A DNA stretch of 64,000 nucleotides, taken from an uncultured Elusimicrobiales bacterium. Lineage in GTDB: Bacteria; Elusimicrobiota; Elusimicrobia; Elusimicrobiales; Elusimicrobiaceae. The notes under the pieces were generated by a model. That model had not been told where the DNA came from and searched no databases. It worked only from the letters and a program-made list of their open reading frames with translations. Both the position numbers and the translations under genes were made by a program. The stretch is from NCBI GenBank assembly GCA_934662565.1, contig CAKUKI010000001.1:339470-403469 (forward strand). Reading direction: 5' to 3'. Below, piece after piece: positions 7,732 through 15,518 of this stretch (its first letter is position 1; the number at the start of each line of letters is the position of its first letter).

Positions 7732-9108
7732 CTATTGGGCGCGGGGCCCTAAAGGCTCCGAAGGTTGGGTTTCTTCCAAGCGTTTTATTTGCGCCGGAGT
7801 AATGGGCTGGCGCAAGCCGAAGGTGCGCATGGCTTCATACGCGGATATAGCAAAATTTAAGTTTTCCGCTACATCTTTTTGGACCCCTTGCGTATTTATC
7901 CCAGCCACGCGGCCTGAATCTTTCAAAATTAACGGCCCGCCGCTGTTGCCGCTGTTCACCGCCGCGTCTGTTTGTATCATATCGCGCCCGTGTCCGTCCG
8001 TGCGCAACGCGCTGATAATCCCCTCGCTCACACTCCAGCGGTATCCTTTCGGCTCCCCCAAGGCGGCTACCGCAACCCCTGTATAATACTGGGTGCGGTC
8101 CGGCTCTAACATAAGCCACGGGAAGTTTTCCCCCTCCAGTTTTAAGAGGGCCAAATCGCGCGCTTCATTACGCGCCACCACGCGGGCATAGCGTTTGGGG
8201 TAGCTGCGTCCGCCGTCCGGCGAATACTCCTTATCCCCATATAAAACCACTTGCACGTCACGGGCTTTGGCTACCACATGGGCATTGGTCAGCAAATAGC
8301 CGTCCGCACTGATAAAAAAGGCCGAACCGCTACTTTGGTCTCTGGAGTTTAAGACGGTAGCCACTGCTTTTAAGTAAGCGGTATAATCGGCATCCATGCG
8401 GGTTAAATCCGCTTGTGCGGCGGGGTTGGCAAATATCACGCGGTCATCTTGCATTTGCTTGACTATCCGTTTAAGCAACTTGGTTAAAATTTGCTCGTAA
8501 TTGCGGGTTAAATCTCCCCCGATGGCTTGTATTTGCAACGGACGGAACACCCCCAACGTATAAACGGATAAAGCATCCGCCACATAAGTAGAAGCGCGAA
8601 AGTGGATTTTTTCTTTATCTTCTTCCTGATAGACCGCCACCGGCGCCCCCGTATGCGGATTACGCAACGTAAGGCGTAAAACCGCATTTGCATACGGCAA
8701 GTATTTAACACGCAAGCGACGCGGATTATAATACCCATACTCCTCGGGGAGCATATAAAAGCGGCGGATTTCTACATACCGCGGGAAGAACTCCACCTCG
8801 GCCGTATAATCGTACCCCTTGCGTTGGCTATACACGTTGGTTTCCACGCGCTCAAACAGGGTGGCAAGCGCATCCGCCGCGGCCGTGGACAGGCCGTCAT
8901 CCGTGCGAATCACAAACCGGCGCAAAGCAATAAATTCATCACTTTCCACCCGAAAGAAATCCGGCACATATTTATCCTGCACCACCATCACACTTGCATT
9001 AATTTTGGGGGATACATCCGGCTGGCGGTACAAACCGCGGCTGAACTTGCCGTGATAAGTACACCCGCCCAGCAATAAAACGGACATCAAAAAGGGTAAA
9101 ATCTTCAT
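7732..9108 (-). CDS. Trypsin-like serine protease, lipoprotein
   Basis: A lipoprotein signal (MKILPFLMSVLLLGGC, lipid Cys16) argues for the ATG at 9108, giving 458 residues. The first 240 mature residues are a domain I do not recognise. The C-terminal part is an HtrA/trypsin-fold protease with the triad His277 (LLTNAHVV), Asp318 (ARDLALLKLE) and Ser389 (SGNSGGPL). No PDZ domain follows. The enzyme would act at the envelope, perhaps in protein quality control. It stands alone and is probably read from its own start: TATAAT lies 6 nt before the ATG with no ribosome site. Confidence 0.88.
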   Translation of the reverse strand: MKILPFLMSVLLLGGCTYHGKFSRGLYRQPDVSPKINASVMVVQDKYVPDFFRVESDEFIALRRFVIRTDDGLSTAAADALATLFERVETNVYSQRKGYDYTAEVEFFPRYVEIRRFYMLPEEYGYYNPRRLRVKYLPYANAVLRLTLRNPHTGAPVAVYQEEDKEKIHFRASTYVADALSVYTLGVFRPLQIQAIGGDLTRNYEQILTKLLKRIVKQMQDDRVIFANPAAQADLTRMDADYTAYLKAVATVLNSRDQSSGSAFFISADGYLLTNAHVVAKARDVQVVLYGDKEYSPDGGRSYPKRYARVVARNEARDLALLKLEGENFPWLMLEPDRTQYYTGVAVAALGEPKGYRWSVSEGIISALRTDGHGRDMIQTDAAVNSGNSGGPLILKDSGRVAGINTQGVQKDVAENLNFAISAYEAMRTFGLRQPITPAQIKRLEETQPSEPLGPRAQ

Positions 9109-9123
9109 GGGTATATTATAGCA
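9109..9123 (-). promoter_or_regulatory. Extended -10 promoter of the serine protease gene, probably leaderless
   Basis: TTTTGCTATAAT reads on the minus strand, with TATAAT at 9120-9115 and the extended TG at 9123-9122. The start codon begins 6 nt later. Confidence 0.7.
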
Positions 9124-9181
9124 AAAGCGCATACGCGGGCCGGATGTAAAATCACGCCGGACGGCAAGTTATAAGTTATTA

Positions 9182-9223
9182 CAAAAAACCTCGGACAAGA
9201 AAAGCCGAGGTCTTTTGATTTTT
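9182..9223. terminator. Bidirectional intrinsic terminator
   Basis: CCTCGG (9189-9194) pairs with CCGAGG (9205-9210). T-rich tracts follow on both strands. On the minus strand it lies just past the stop at 9237 of the repeat-containing secreted protein. Confidence 0.8.
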
Positions 9224-9236
9224 GCTGACAAAAAAA

Positions 9237-11009
9237 TTAATATTTGAACTTATCGTAGCGCAAGTTGCCTTCTTTATGCACTTTTTTATAGGCTTTTACC
9301 AGTGCTTTATAATAAGCAGGGGCGTCGTCTTCCCCATAGCTTAACCATTCGCGGATTAAAAACATATCTTTAGCGTGGGCTTCCTCAAAGGCGGCCACAC
9401 GCGCATACGCATTTTTGCCGGAGATGGTTTTAGTATACGCATAAGAATCCGTCAATGCCTTATACTGTTCCACCGCTTTTGCAATTTCGGGCGTGGGTGC
9501 CGTGCCGGTTAATACGGCCTCTTCTATTTGGGCCATTTGCGGCTTATAATGGCGCTTGAAATTTTTAATATCCTTTTTAGTCACTTTATATTTAGGGGCA
9601 CCGTAAATTCTGTTGCGCCTTAACTGGGCGCGCGGCAAAAACGTTTGGGATAAAGACTCCGCTATTTTGTCCGGTTCTGATTGGGAAACCTCCTCATGTT
9701 GGCGCTTTTTGGCGGCGCGGGCTTGATGAGGGGCTTGCAGCACCGGAATAGAGATTTTTTCCACCGGCTCAAGCGGTTTATCTGCCTTGGCTGGGGCGGC
9801 AAGGGCTTGCGGCTCTTGCACGCGGCGCTGTTCACGGGCGGTGCGGGCCTGATGAGGGGCTTGCAGCACCGGAATAGAGATTTTTTCCACCGGCTCAAGC
9901 GGTTTATCTGCCTTAGCTGGGGCGGCAAGGGCTTGCGGCTCTTGCACGCGGCGCTGTTCACGGGCGGTGCGGGCCTGATGAGGGGCTTGCAGCACCGGAA
10001 TAGAGATTTTTTCCACCGGCTCAAGCGGTTTATCTGCCTTAGCTGGGGCGGCAAGGGCTTGCGGCTCTTGCACGCGGCGCTGTTCACGGGCGGTGCGGGC
10101 CGAGGTTTGCGGGGCCGATTGCTGGGCGGCCTGTTTTTCCTTCAACAAACGCATATTTTCCTGATAGCTGCGCAAGCGTTTTTTGGCGGCGCGGGCCATA
10201 CCGACGGTATTATTCACTGCGGGTAAGGTATCCGGCACAAACGCGGCCTTATAACCCATTTGCCGCTTAAAAGCCGCGTGCGCGACTTTTTCGCTGCGTT
10301 TATATTCTGCGCGGGCACGGTGGGTGTCTTTTTTTTGATATTTTACGGCTTTAGGCAACACCGGTGCGGTGCTTTGCTGCAAGGCTTTAACGGCTTGTTT
10401 TTTAGCGGCAACCGCTTGCGCGGTTTGGATAGACGGGTCCGCCTTCAGGCCTAGCTTATAGCGAAAGGCCTTTGCTTCCGCCTCAAAAGCGGCCTTGGCT
10501 TGGCAATCCGCATGCAAACGGAAATGGTTTTTCTTTACTACGCTGGTGCAACGCTCGTCCACCCTTTGGCCGCAAACGGGACAACGGTGGCCATGTGTGC
10601 GGGCGGGTAAATGGGCTTCGCACGCGCGACGCTCTTGCGCGTTTTGTTCAAAACTTTTGTCTTGCAGGCGGAGCCATTCTGTATATACTTTTTCCGCACA
10701 TTTAGAGCCGCGCTCCACATACCATCTCCCTAAATAGACGGTGTTTTTAACATCAGCCTGCCCGCCGCATAGGGTTTCCACATAAATGGGTTCTTGGGGC
10801 GCTGAGGACGCGGAACCGAATTTAATTTGTTCTACCGGTGTATACTTAACAGGAAATTGCGCATTTATTTTTTGGAAAGGAACTTCTTGCGCAATTTTGG
10901 TGTTTAATACAAACCCACCCCCTAAATTAATTTGTTTTTGGCTCTGCGCCGCCGACGGCAATACGCAAAAGACCAATAAACTGAGCAAAAGCGTATATTT
11001 TTGATTCAT
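9237..11009 (-). CDS. Secreted Lys/Arg/Ala-rich protein with CxVC...HxxC module and three 42-residue repeats
   Basis: I do not recognise this protein. A signal peptide (MNQKYTLLLSLLVFCVLPSA) and ribosome site (AAGGAAG) set the start at 11009, giving 590 residues. Residues 143-169 hold a zinc-finger-like module: Cys143-x2-Cys146, then His166-x2-Cys169. The middle is basic and helical. Three nearly perfect 42-residue repeats follow (about residues 304-430), each containing TAREQRRVQEP and EKISIPVLQ. The C-terminal 120 residues are helical and rich in Lys and Tyr. The metzincin at 47177-49711 carries two copies of the same finger, so these are likely related secreted factors. Confidence 0.7.
   Translation of the reverse strand: MNQKYTLLLSLLVFCVLPSAAQSQKQINLGGGFVLNTKIAQEVPFQKINAQFPVKYTPVEQIKFGSASSAPQEPIYVETLCGGQADVKNTVYLGRWYVERGSKCAEKVYTEWLRLQDKSFEQNAQERRACEAHLPARTHGHRCPVCGQRVDERCTSVVKKNHFRLHADCQAKAAFEAEAKAFRYKLGLKADPSIQTAQAVAAKKQAVKALQQSTAPVLPKAVKYQKKDTHRARAEYKRSEKVAHAAFKRQMGYKAAFVPDTLPAVNNTVGMARAAKKRLRSYQENMRLLKEKQAAQQSAPQTSARTAREQRRVQEPQALAAPAKADKPLEPVEKISIPVLQAPHQARTAREQRRVQEPQALAAPAKADKPLEPVEKISIPVLQAPHQARTAREQRRVQEPQALAAPAKADKPLEPVEKISIPVLQAPHQARAAKKRQHEEVSQSEPDKIAESLSQTFLPRAQLRRNRIYGAPKYKVTKKDIKNFKRHYKPQMAQIEEAVLTGTAPTPEIAKAVEQYKALTDSYAYTKTISGKNAYARVAAFEEAHAKDMFLIREWLSYGEDDAPAYYKALVKAYKKVHKEGNLRYDKFKY
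9721..10098 (-). repeat. Three tandem copies of a 126-bp in-frame repeat
   Basis: Copies begin at 9721, 9847 and 9973 and are almost identical at the DNA level (a G/A difference in one copy and a T/C difference at the edge are visible). Each encodes 42 residues of the secreted protein. The near-identity at synonymous sites points to recent expansion by slippage or unequal recombination. Confidence 0.95.
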
Positions 11010-11174
11010 GGATTCTTCCTTAATAAAATAGATATCTTTAATTATGATAAAATTTTCTGTTCCTGCGCTACAAGGGCCATTGGTCCTAGGCACGGCTGGG
11101 TCTTTTTAGCTTTACCTTGTGCAAATACAATAAGATTATTTAGGCTGTTCTGCCCCGCTTTTCCCCCTCATAGT

Positions 11175-11213
11175 AAAAGGCCCCGCCTAAAAGCGGGGCC
11201 CTTTTTATTTTTG
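11175..11213. terminator. Hairpin terminator after pnp
   Basis: GGCCCCGC (11179-11186) pairs with GCGGGGCC (11193-11200). The plus side has a long T tract (CTTTTTATTTTT), the minus side a short TTTT. It lies 24 nt past the pnp stop. Confidence 0.75.
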
Positions 11214-11223
11214 CAACGTGAAA

Positions 11224-13335
11224 CTATTTCAGCAAGACTTTGCGGGATAAGCGCACTTTGCCGTTATTGTCAATTTCCACGCATTTTACTTCTACAATGT
11301 CGCCCAAGTGGAGGACATCTTCTACTTTGTTAATGCGTTTTTTGTCAATTTCGGAAATGTGCAGCAATCCGTCCTTGCCGGGCAAGATTTCCACAAACGC
11401 GCCGAAAGGCTGAATGGAAACTACTTTACCCTTATAGATTTTGTTGAGTTCCGGCTCCGCCGTAATGGCGTCCACTTCCGCTTTCGCTTGGTCTAAGCGG
11501 TCGCTGTTAGCGGCGGCAATGGTGACGGTACCGTCCTCGGCAATATCAATTTTGGCTTGGGTGGCATCCGTAATGCGTTTAATGTTTTTGCCGCCGGGGC
11601 CAATGAGCGCGCCGATTTTATCCACAGGAATGTGCATTTTGAAGATAATAGGCGCAAAGCGGGAGATGTTTTCTCTGGGGGCCGCGATGGTTTTTTCCAT
11701 GTGGTCCATAATGAACATACGGCCGCGGGTGGCTTGGGCAATTGCTTGGCCCAAAACATCCAACGGAATACCGGTTTTCAGTTTAACGTCCATTTGGAAC
11801 GCGGTAATACCCTTGCGGGAACCCGTCAGTTTGAAGTCCATATCGCCCAAGTGGTCTTCCAAGCCCATAATATCGGAAAGCACTACAAATTTGTCCCCTT
11901 CCGAAATAGCACCCATGGCAATACCGGAGCAGGCCGATTTCATCGGCACGCCGGCATCAAACAACGCCAAGGAACCGCCGCAAACGCTAGCCATGGAAGA
12001 AGAACCGTTAGATTCGGTAATGTCGGACACTACACGAATGGTGTACGGGAAGGCTTCTTCGCTGGGCAGCAAGGGCAGTAAAGCGCGGCGGGCTAATTCA
12101 CCGTGGCCGATTTCGCGGCGGCCCGGAGAGCGGTCCGGCTTGCATTCACCCGTAGCAAAACCGGGGAAGTTGTAATGCAGCATAAAGCGTTCATAGGTGG
12201 TATCGTCCAACCCTTCCACCATTTGTTGGTCGTCCGGCGTGCCCAACGTGGCAGACGCCAAAGATTGCGTTTGCCCGCGGGTAAACAACGCGGAACCGTG
12301 CGCACGCGGCAAGAAGCCCACCATGGAGCTTAACGGGCGGATTTCGTCCGGCTTGCGGCCGTCCACACGCACGCCTTCGTGCAAGACCATAGCGCGGGAT
12401 TCTTCATACATAATGTTTTCCAGCGCAATACCCGCATACATGGCGGCATTGTCACCATAAGTGGGGGTTAATTCTTCGGTAAAGGACGCTTTTAATTGGG
12501 CCACCTGCGTATCGCGCGTTTGTTTATCGGAAAACGCATGCAGGATTTGTTTGGCCGTTTCGCGGAATTTGCCGTTGGCCAGTTCCGCCACTTCTTGCGG
12601 GAGCTTTTCAACGACGTATTCAAATTTGGGTTTACCGGCCAATTCACGCAGTTTTAACTGCACGGCGCACATTTTGTCAATTTCCGGCTTAGCAGCTTGC
12701 ATAGCCTGAATAATGGCGCTTTCTTCCACTTCTTTCGCGCCACCTTCCACCATTAATAAACCTTGGGCGGAACCGGCAATAACCAAGTCCATATCGCAAG
12801 ATTCTTCTTGTTCTTTGGTGGGGTTGATGACAAACTGGCCGTTAATGCGGCCTACGCGCACAGCGGCAACCGGTTCGTTAAACGGAATGGAGGAAATAAC
12901 CAAAGCGGCGGAAGACGCGAGTACGGACAAAACATCCGCGTCGTGTTTATCGTCGCTGGAAATAACCATAGCCGTCACGTTAGTTTCGCAAGCGAAACCT
13001 TCCGGAAAAATCGGGCGCAGGGTGCGGTCAATAATGCGGGAAGAAAGGGTTTCTTTCTTGCTGGCGCGGCCTTCGCGCTTAAAGAAACCGCCCGGAATTT
13101 TACCGGCCGCGTAGGTTCTTTCTTTATAGTTGACCGTCAGGGGCATAAAGTCGGAAATACCGGGCTTTTGCTCCTTGGTGCAAACCGCGGTGGCCAGCAC
13201 CATGGTTTCACCCAAGGTGGCCACGACGGCACCGTCGGACTGTTTGGCTACCAAACCCGTTTGCAGGGTAATTTTTTGGCCGCCAATTTCCACATCCACG
13301 GTTTGAATATCAAACTTATGGTTGAAATTTTGCAT
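11224..13335 (-). CDS. pnp: Polyribonucleotide nucleotidyltransferase
   Basis: PNPase degrades RNA from the 3' end by phosphorolysis and is part of RNA turnover. The 703 residues contain two RNase PH folds with a helical linker, the active-site segment TGSRKGITAFQMDVK near residue 480, a KH domain with the IGPGGKNI loop near 560, and a C-terminal S1 domain (KVVSIQPFGAFVEI). The start is 6 nt after rpsO, with an AGGAAA ribosome site. This is the classic rpsO-pnp pair. Confidence 0.98.
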   Translation of the reverse strand: MQNFNHKFDIQTVDVEIGGQKITLQTGLVAKQSDGAVVATLGETMVLATAVCTKEQKPGISDFMPLTVNYKERTYAAGKIPGGFFKREGRASKKETLSSRIIDRTLRPIFPEGFACETNVTAMVISSDDKHDADVLSVLASSAALVISSIPFNEPVAAVRVGRINGQFVINPTKEQEESCDMDLVIAGSAQGLLMVEGGAKEVEESAIIQAMQAAKPEIDKMCAVQLKLRELAGKPKFEYVVEKLPQEVAELANGKFRETAKQILHAFSDKQTRDTQVAQLKASFTEELTPTYGDNAAMYAGIALENIMYEESRAMVLHEGVRVDGRKPDEIRPLSSMVGFLPRAHGSALFTRGQTQSLASATLGTPDDQQMVEGLDDTTYERFMLHYNFPGFATGECKPDRSPGRREIGHGELARRALLPLLPSEEAFPYTIRVVSDITESNGSSSMASVCGGSLALFDAGVPMKSACSGIAMGAISEGDKFVVLSDIMGLEDHLGDMDFKLTGSRKGITAFQMDVKLKTGIPLDVLGQAIAQATRGRMFIMDHMEKTIAAPRENISRFAPIIFKMHIPVDKIGALIGPGGKNIKRITDATQAKIDIAEDGTVTIAAANSDRLDQAKAEVDAITAEPELNKIYKGKVVSIQPFGAFVEILPGKDGLLHISEIDKKRINKVEDVLHLGDIVEVKCVEIDNNGKVRLSRKVLLK

Positions 13336-13341
13336 GAGAGA

Positions 13342-13611
13342 TTATTTCCTCAATTTAAGTTCTTTGGTCACTTGAGTATATTTTTCAAAGTCAGATTTCT
13401 TCAAATAAGCGAGCAAGCGTTTGCGTTGGCCCACCAATTTGTTTAAGCCTCTTTCACCCGCAAAGTCTTTCGGGTTGGCTTTCAAGTGGTTGGAAATATA
13501 TTGGATGCGTTCCGTAATAAGCGCAATTTGCACGGCGGCAGAGCCGGTATCGTTGGCGCTGGTTTGGAATTTGCTGATGATGTCTTTTCTGTCTTGCATG
13601 GAAAGTACCAT
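13342..13611 (-). CDS. rpsO: Ribosomal protein S15
   Basis: The 89-residue protein binds 16S rRNA at the central domain. The family pattern is clear: FQTSANDTGSAAVQIALIT, then NHLKANPKDF, and LVGQRKRLLAYLKK at the end. I use ATG at 13611 (MVLSMQDRK), which gives the family length; a GTG four codons upstream would also be in frame. The leader from the promoter at 13729-13734 is about 110 nt and could fold, so autogenous control by S15, as known in other bacteria, is possible. Confidence 0.97.
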   Translation of the reverse strand: MVLSMQDRKDIISKFQTSANDTGSAAVQIALITERIQYISNHLKANPKDFAGERGLNKLVGQRKRLLAYLKKSDFEKYTQVTKELKLRK

Positions 13612-13737
13612 TTTTTTGTACACTTAGGCCGTTTGCTGCACAACCAAGCACTCTTTATCCGAAGGAGTACCGAGCCGGAGTAAGGGCCTTCTCCTATTTT
13701 TAATTTATACTTACTAAAGTACAGTTTAATTATAGCA
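13612..13737 (-). promoter_or_regulatory. rpsO promoter and long structured leader
   Basis: TGCTATAAT reads on the minus strand (TATAAT at 13734-13729). About 110 nt of leader follow, with a direct TACTCC repeat and short complementary stretches (ACTC with GAGT; AGGAG with CTCCT). S15 leaders regulate translation in many bacteria, but I cannot identify a known structural class here. Confidence 0.5.
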
Positions 13738-13760
13738 AATTGATTTGTATTTGGGAAACC

Positions 13761-14168
13761 CTATAACTGGTTTTCTTTGGGGGCGGGGCCGTATTTGTTG
13801 GGTTCAACGGAGCCTTCTTCCTGCGATAGCCGCAGAAAAAAAGAGGTACTGCGGGAAGCCATACTGAGAATTGCGCTAAAAGCCCCAATCTCTAAATCGT
13901 GCCCCCGACGGATAATAGCCATCAGGAAAGCCACTATCAGTATAATCCCCCCCAAATACAGGTAGGGCAGTGTGCAGATTAACAATTTAGACAAAATTAA
14001 GGGATAGTAATGACTTAACCCCAAAAATACCCCCACCAATCCTACCCCGCAAATAACGCAAGTTATAATAAAATACTGATAAGTCTTACGGCTTGTCCGG
14101 CCGAACGGACACCAAAAAAGGATAAGACATTTAAGAGTGGATTTGAAACCGTCTAAAATAATTTGCAT
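13761..14168 (-). CDS. DUF805-like membrane protein, copy 1
   Basis: This 135-residue membrane protein has the DUF805 pattern: CPFGRTSRKTYQYF after the first helix, RRGHDL before the last, and a terminal NKYGPAPKE. It is the most diverged of three tandem paralogues. The longer frame back to 14219 translates sequence that is conserved between copies as DNA upstream of copies 1 and 2, so I start at ATG 14168. A TACAAT box ends 6 nt before that ATG and there is no ribosome site, which suggests leaderless translation. The family's function is unknown. Confidence 0.8.
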   Translation of the reverse strand: MQIILDGFKSTLKCLILFWCPFGRTSRKTYQYFIITCVICGVGLVGVFLGLSHYYPLILSKLLICTLPYLYLGGIILIVAFLMAIIRRGHDLEIGAFSAILSMASRSTSFFLRLSQEEGSVEPNKYGPAPKENQL

Positions 14169-14220
14169 AATCTTATTGTAGCAAAATAAACCGTCAAACA
14201 CAGATGAACCGCGACCCATT
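14169..14220 (-). repeat. Promoter-proximal repeat upstream of DUF805 copy 1
   Basis: About 50 bp here match 14660-14711 with few differences. The shared block carries the -10 box TGCTACAAT (TACAAT at 14180-14175) and the sequence around CCGTCAAACACAGA. It marks the duplication unit. Confidence 0.8.
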
Positions 14221-14239
14221 ATTTGGGCGTTGAAAAACC

Positions 14240-14659
14240 TTACAGGTTTTCTTTGGGGGCGGGGCCGTATTCGTTGGGTAAAGGGGAGCCTTCCTGCCCC
14301 ATTAACTGCTGGTAGTAAAACTGCCAGTTGCTACCTTTCCAATAATTAAAAGTGCGCCGCAGGGTAGCAAATCCACTATATCCCAAATCGTGCCCGCGGC
14401 GTACCTGCAGGGTCCACGACCCCACAAACATTACGGCACACACGCTGTACAGGGCAACTTGGTATTCATTTATCAACGCCAACGCCTGCTCCAACTTATG
14501 GGGTGGCAAGCATAGCATAATGATAATAGCAGTAAAAGCCGCAAACGCCGGGGCCCGGTGGCTGTAAATGTACTCTTTACGGCTAGCACGGCCAAACGGA
14601 CACCAAAAAAGGACGAGGCATTTAAGTGAGTATTTTATACCATCTAAAATGATTTGCAT
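14240..14659 (-). CDS. DUF805-like membrane protein, copy 2
   Basis: This 139-residue paralogue has CPFGRASRKEYIY after the first helix, RRGHDLGYSGF before the last, and a terminal NEYGPAPKE. Three to four hydrophobic helices are visible. The start at 14659 is set by homology with its neighbours and by the TACAAT box 6 nt upstream. The longer frame to 14710 is the shared upstream repeat, not protein. Function unknown; tandem duplication suggests dosage or diversification. Confidence 0.8.
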   Translation of the reverse strand: MQIILDGIKYSLKCLVLFWCPFGRASRKEYIYSHRAPAFAAFTAIIIMLCLPPHKLEQALALINEYQVALYSVCAVMFVGSWTLQVRRGHDLGYSGFATLRRTFNYWKGSNWQFYYQQLMGQEGSPLPNEYGPAPKENL

Positions 14660-14711
14660 AACATTATTGTAGCAAAATAAACCGTCAAACACAGAAAAGC
14701 CGCAACCCATT
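14660..14711 (-). repeat. Promoter-proximal repeat upstream of DUF805 copy 2
   Basis: This is the second copy of the block at 14169-14220, again with a TACAAT -10 box (14671-14666) placed 6 nt from the start codon. Confidence 0.8.
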
Positions 14712-14730
14712 ATCCGGGCCTTGAAAAACC

Positions 14731-15150
14731 CTATAACTGGTTTTCTTTGGGGGCGGGGCCGTAATCATTAGGTAAATGGGAGCCTTCTTCATTAAATAAC
14801 CGGCGGTTAAACTGCCAGCCTTTTAACATCATACATTCGGACGAGCGCCACAACGTAGCAAACCAACTATATCCCAAATCATGCCCGCGGCGCACCAATA
14901 CGCTGTGCGAAGCCAGCACCACCCACACACAACCGCCAACCAGCACCCATTTATAAGTGTTTGCCAAAGTATTCCACAGGGCCGGATTGTGGGTAGGCAA
15001 ATACTTAAACGCCCCCACCACCAGCACCGCCAAGGCCAGCGTGGTATTATTGTAATAAGTATATTCTTTGCGGCCGGCACGGCCAAAGGGATAAAAACAC
15101 AAAAGCAGACACTTAAGCGTATAGAAAATGATATTTGCTATAAATTGCAT
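14731..15150 (-). CDS. DUF805-like membrane protein, copy 3
   Basis: This 139-residue paralogue shows CFYPFGRAGRKEYTYY, RRGHDLGYSWF and a terminal NDYGPAPKENQL. It shares the 3' end of copy 1 almost base for base. Its ATG at 15150 follows TGCTATAAT by 7 nt, without a ribosome site. It is probably the first gene of the array, although each copy has its own promoter box and may be transcribed alone. Confidence 0.8.
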   Translation of the reverse strand: MQFIANIIFYTLKCLLLCFYPFGRAGRKEYTYYNNTTLALAVLVVGAFKYLPTHNPALWNTLANTYKWVLVGGCVWVVLASHSVLVRRGHDLGYSWFATLWRSSECMMLKGWQFNRRLFNEEGSHLPNDYGPAPKENQL

Positions 15151-15166
15151 AGTTTTAATTATAGCA
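15151..15166 (-). promoter_or_regulatory. Extended -10 promoter of DUF805 copy 3, probably leaderless
   Basis: TTTTGCTATAAT reads on the minus strand (TATAAT at 15163-15158), 7 nt before the ATG. Confidence 0.7.
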
Positions 15167-15191
15167 AAAACAAGCGGATTTTATTTATAAT

Positions 15192-15347
15192 TTACAGGGA
15201 AACCCCCAAGTGGAGCGCAATAAATTTGTCCACATTTTCCAGCTCTAAATCAGCCAGCGTATGAAAATCACTAAACTCTTGGCTAATCCAAGCAAATTCT
15301 TTGCCGAGTTTGTCATCTAAAACGGTTTGACGGATTTGCGTTTTCAT
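15192..15347 (-). CDS. Small acidic protein, 51 residues
   Basis: This short frame begins MKTQIRQTVLDDKLGKEF and ends FIALHLGVSL. A good ribosome site (AGGGGG, about 7 nt before ATG) and a TACAAT -10 box at 15388-15383 support it as a real gene. I know no family. The protein has no membrane helix or Cys and looks like a small soluble helical protein. It lies between the DUF805 array and hydE. Confidence 0.55.
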   Translation of the reverse strand: MKTQIRQTVLDDKLGKEFAWISQEFSDFHTLADLELENVDKFIALHLGVSL

Positions 15348-15464
15348 AGGCTTTCCCCCTTGTATAAATGTTGTTATATTTTATTGTAATAACTCCGACG
15401 GTGCCCCTCAAGGGCCGTTAGACCCAACCGCCACCCTTTTTAGGCCTAAGTGTTCCGCCTGTGG

Positions 15465-15487
15465 GGACCTATCCTTTTTATAGGTCC
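15465..15487. other. Perfect hairpin just upstream of the hydE promoter
   Basis: GGACCTAT (15465-15472) pairs with ATAGGTCC (15480-15487) around a 7-nt loop. A third GGACC follows at 15492. It ends 17 nt before the -10 box and could be an operator or a terminator for upstream plus-strand transcription. Confidence 0.5.
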
Positions 15488-15504
15488 AAAAGGACCAAGT
15501 TTTG

Positions 15505-15518
15505 TATACTGTTTATAT
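15505..15518 (+). promoter_or_regulatory. -10 promoter box of hydE, probably leaderless
   Basis: TATACT at 15505-15510 ends 8 nt before the ATG at 15519. No Shine-Dalgarno lies in between. Confidence 0.55.

Noticed and set aside
9721..10098. Tandem repeats as a CRISPR array
   Set aside because: The copies are contiguous with no unique spacers, and they lie in a coding frame.
9662..10226. Long open frames on both strands across the 126-bp repeats (141 and 181 codons)
   Set aside because: They arise because the repeat length is a multiple of three, so any open frame in one copy stays open in all. They lack ribosome sites and signal peptides, and the real secreted protein uses the other frame.
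14168..14219. Extended N-termini (about 17 residues) for DUF805 copies 1 and 2
   Set aside because: The extra residues translate a duplicated DNA block that includes the -10 box. Copy 3 starts at the equivalent of the shorter forms.
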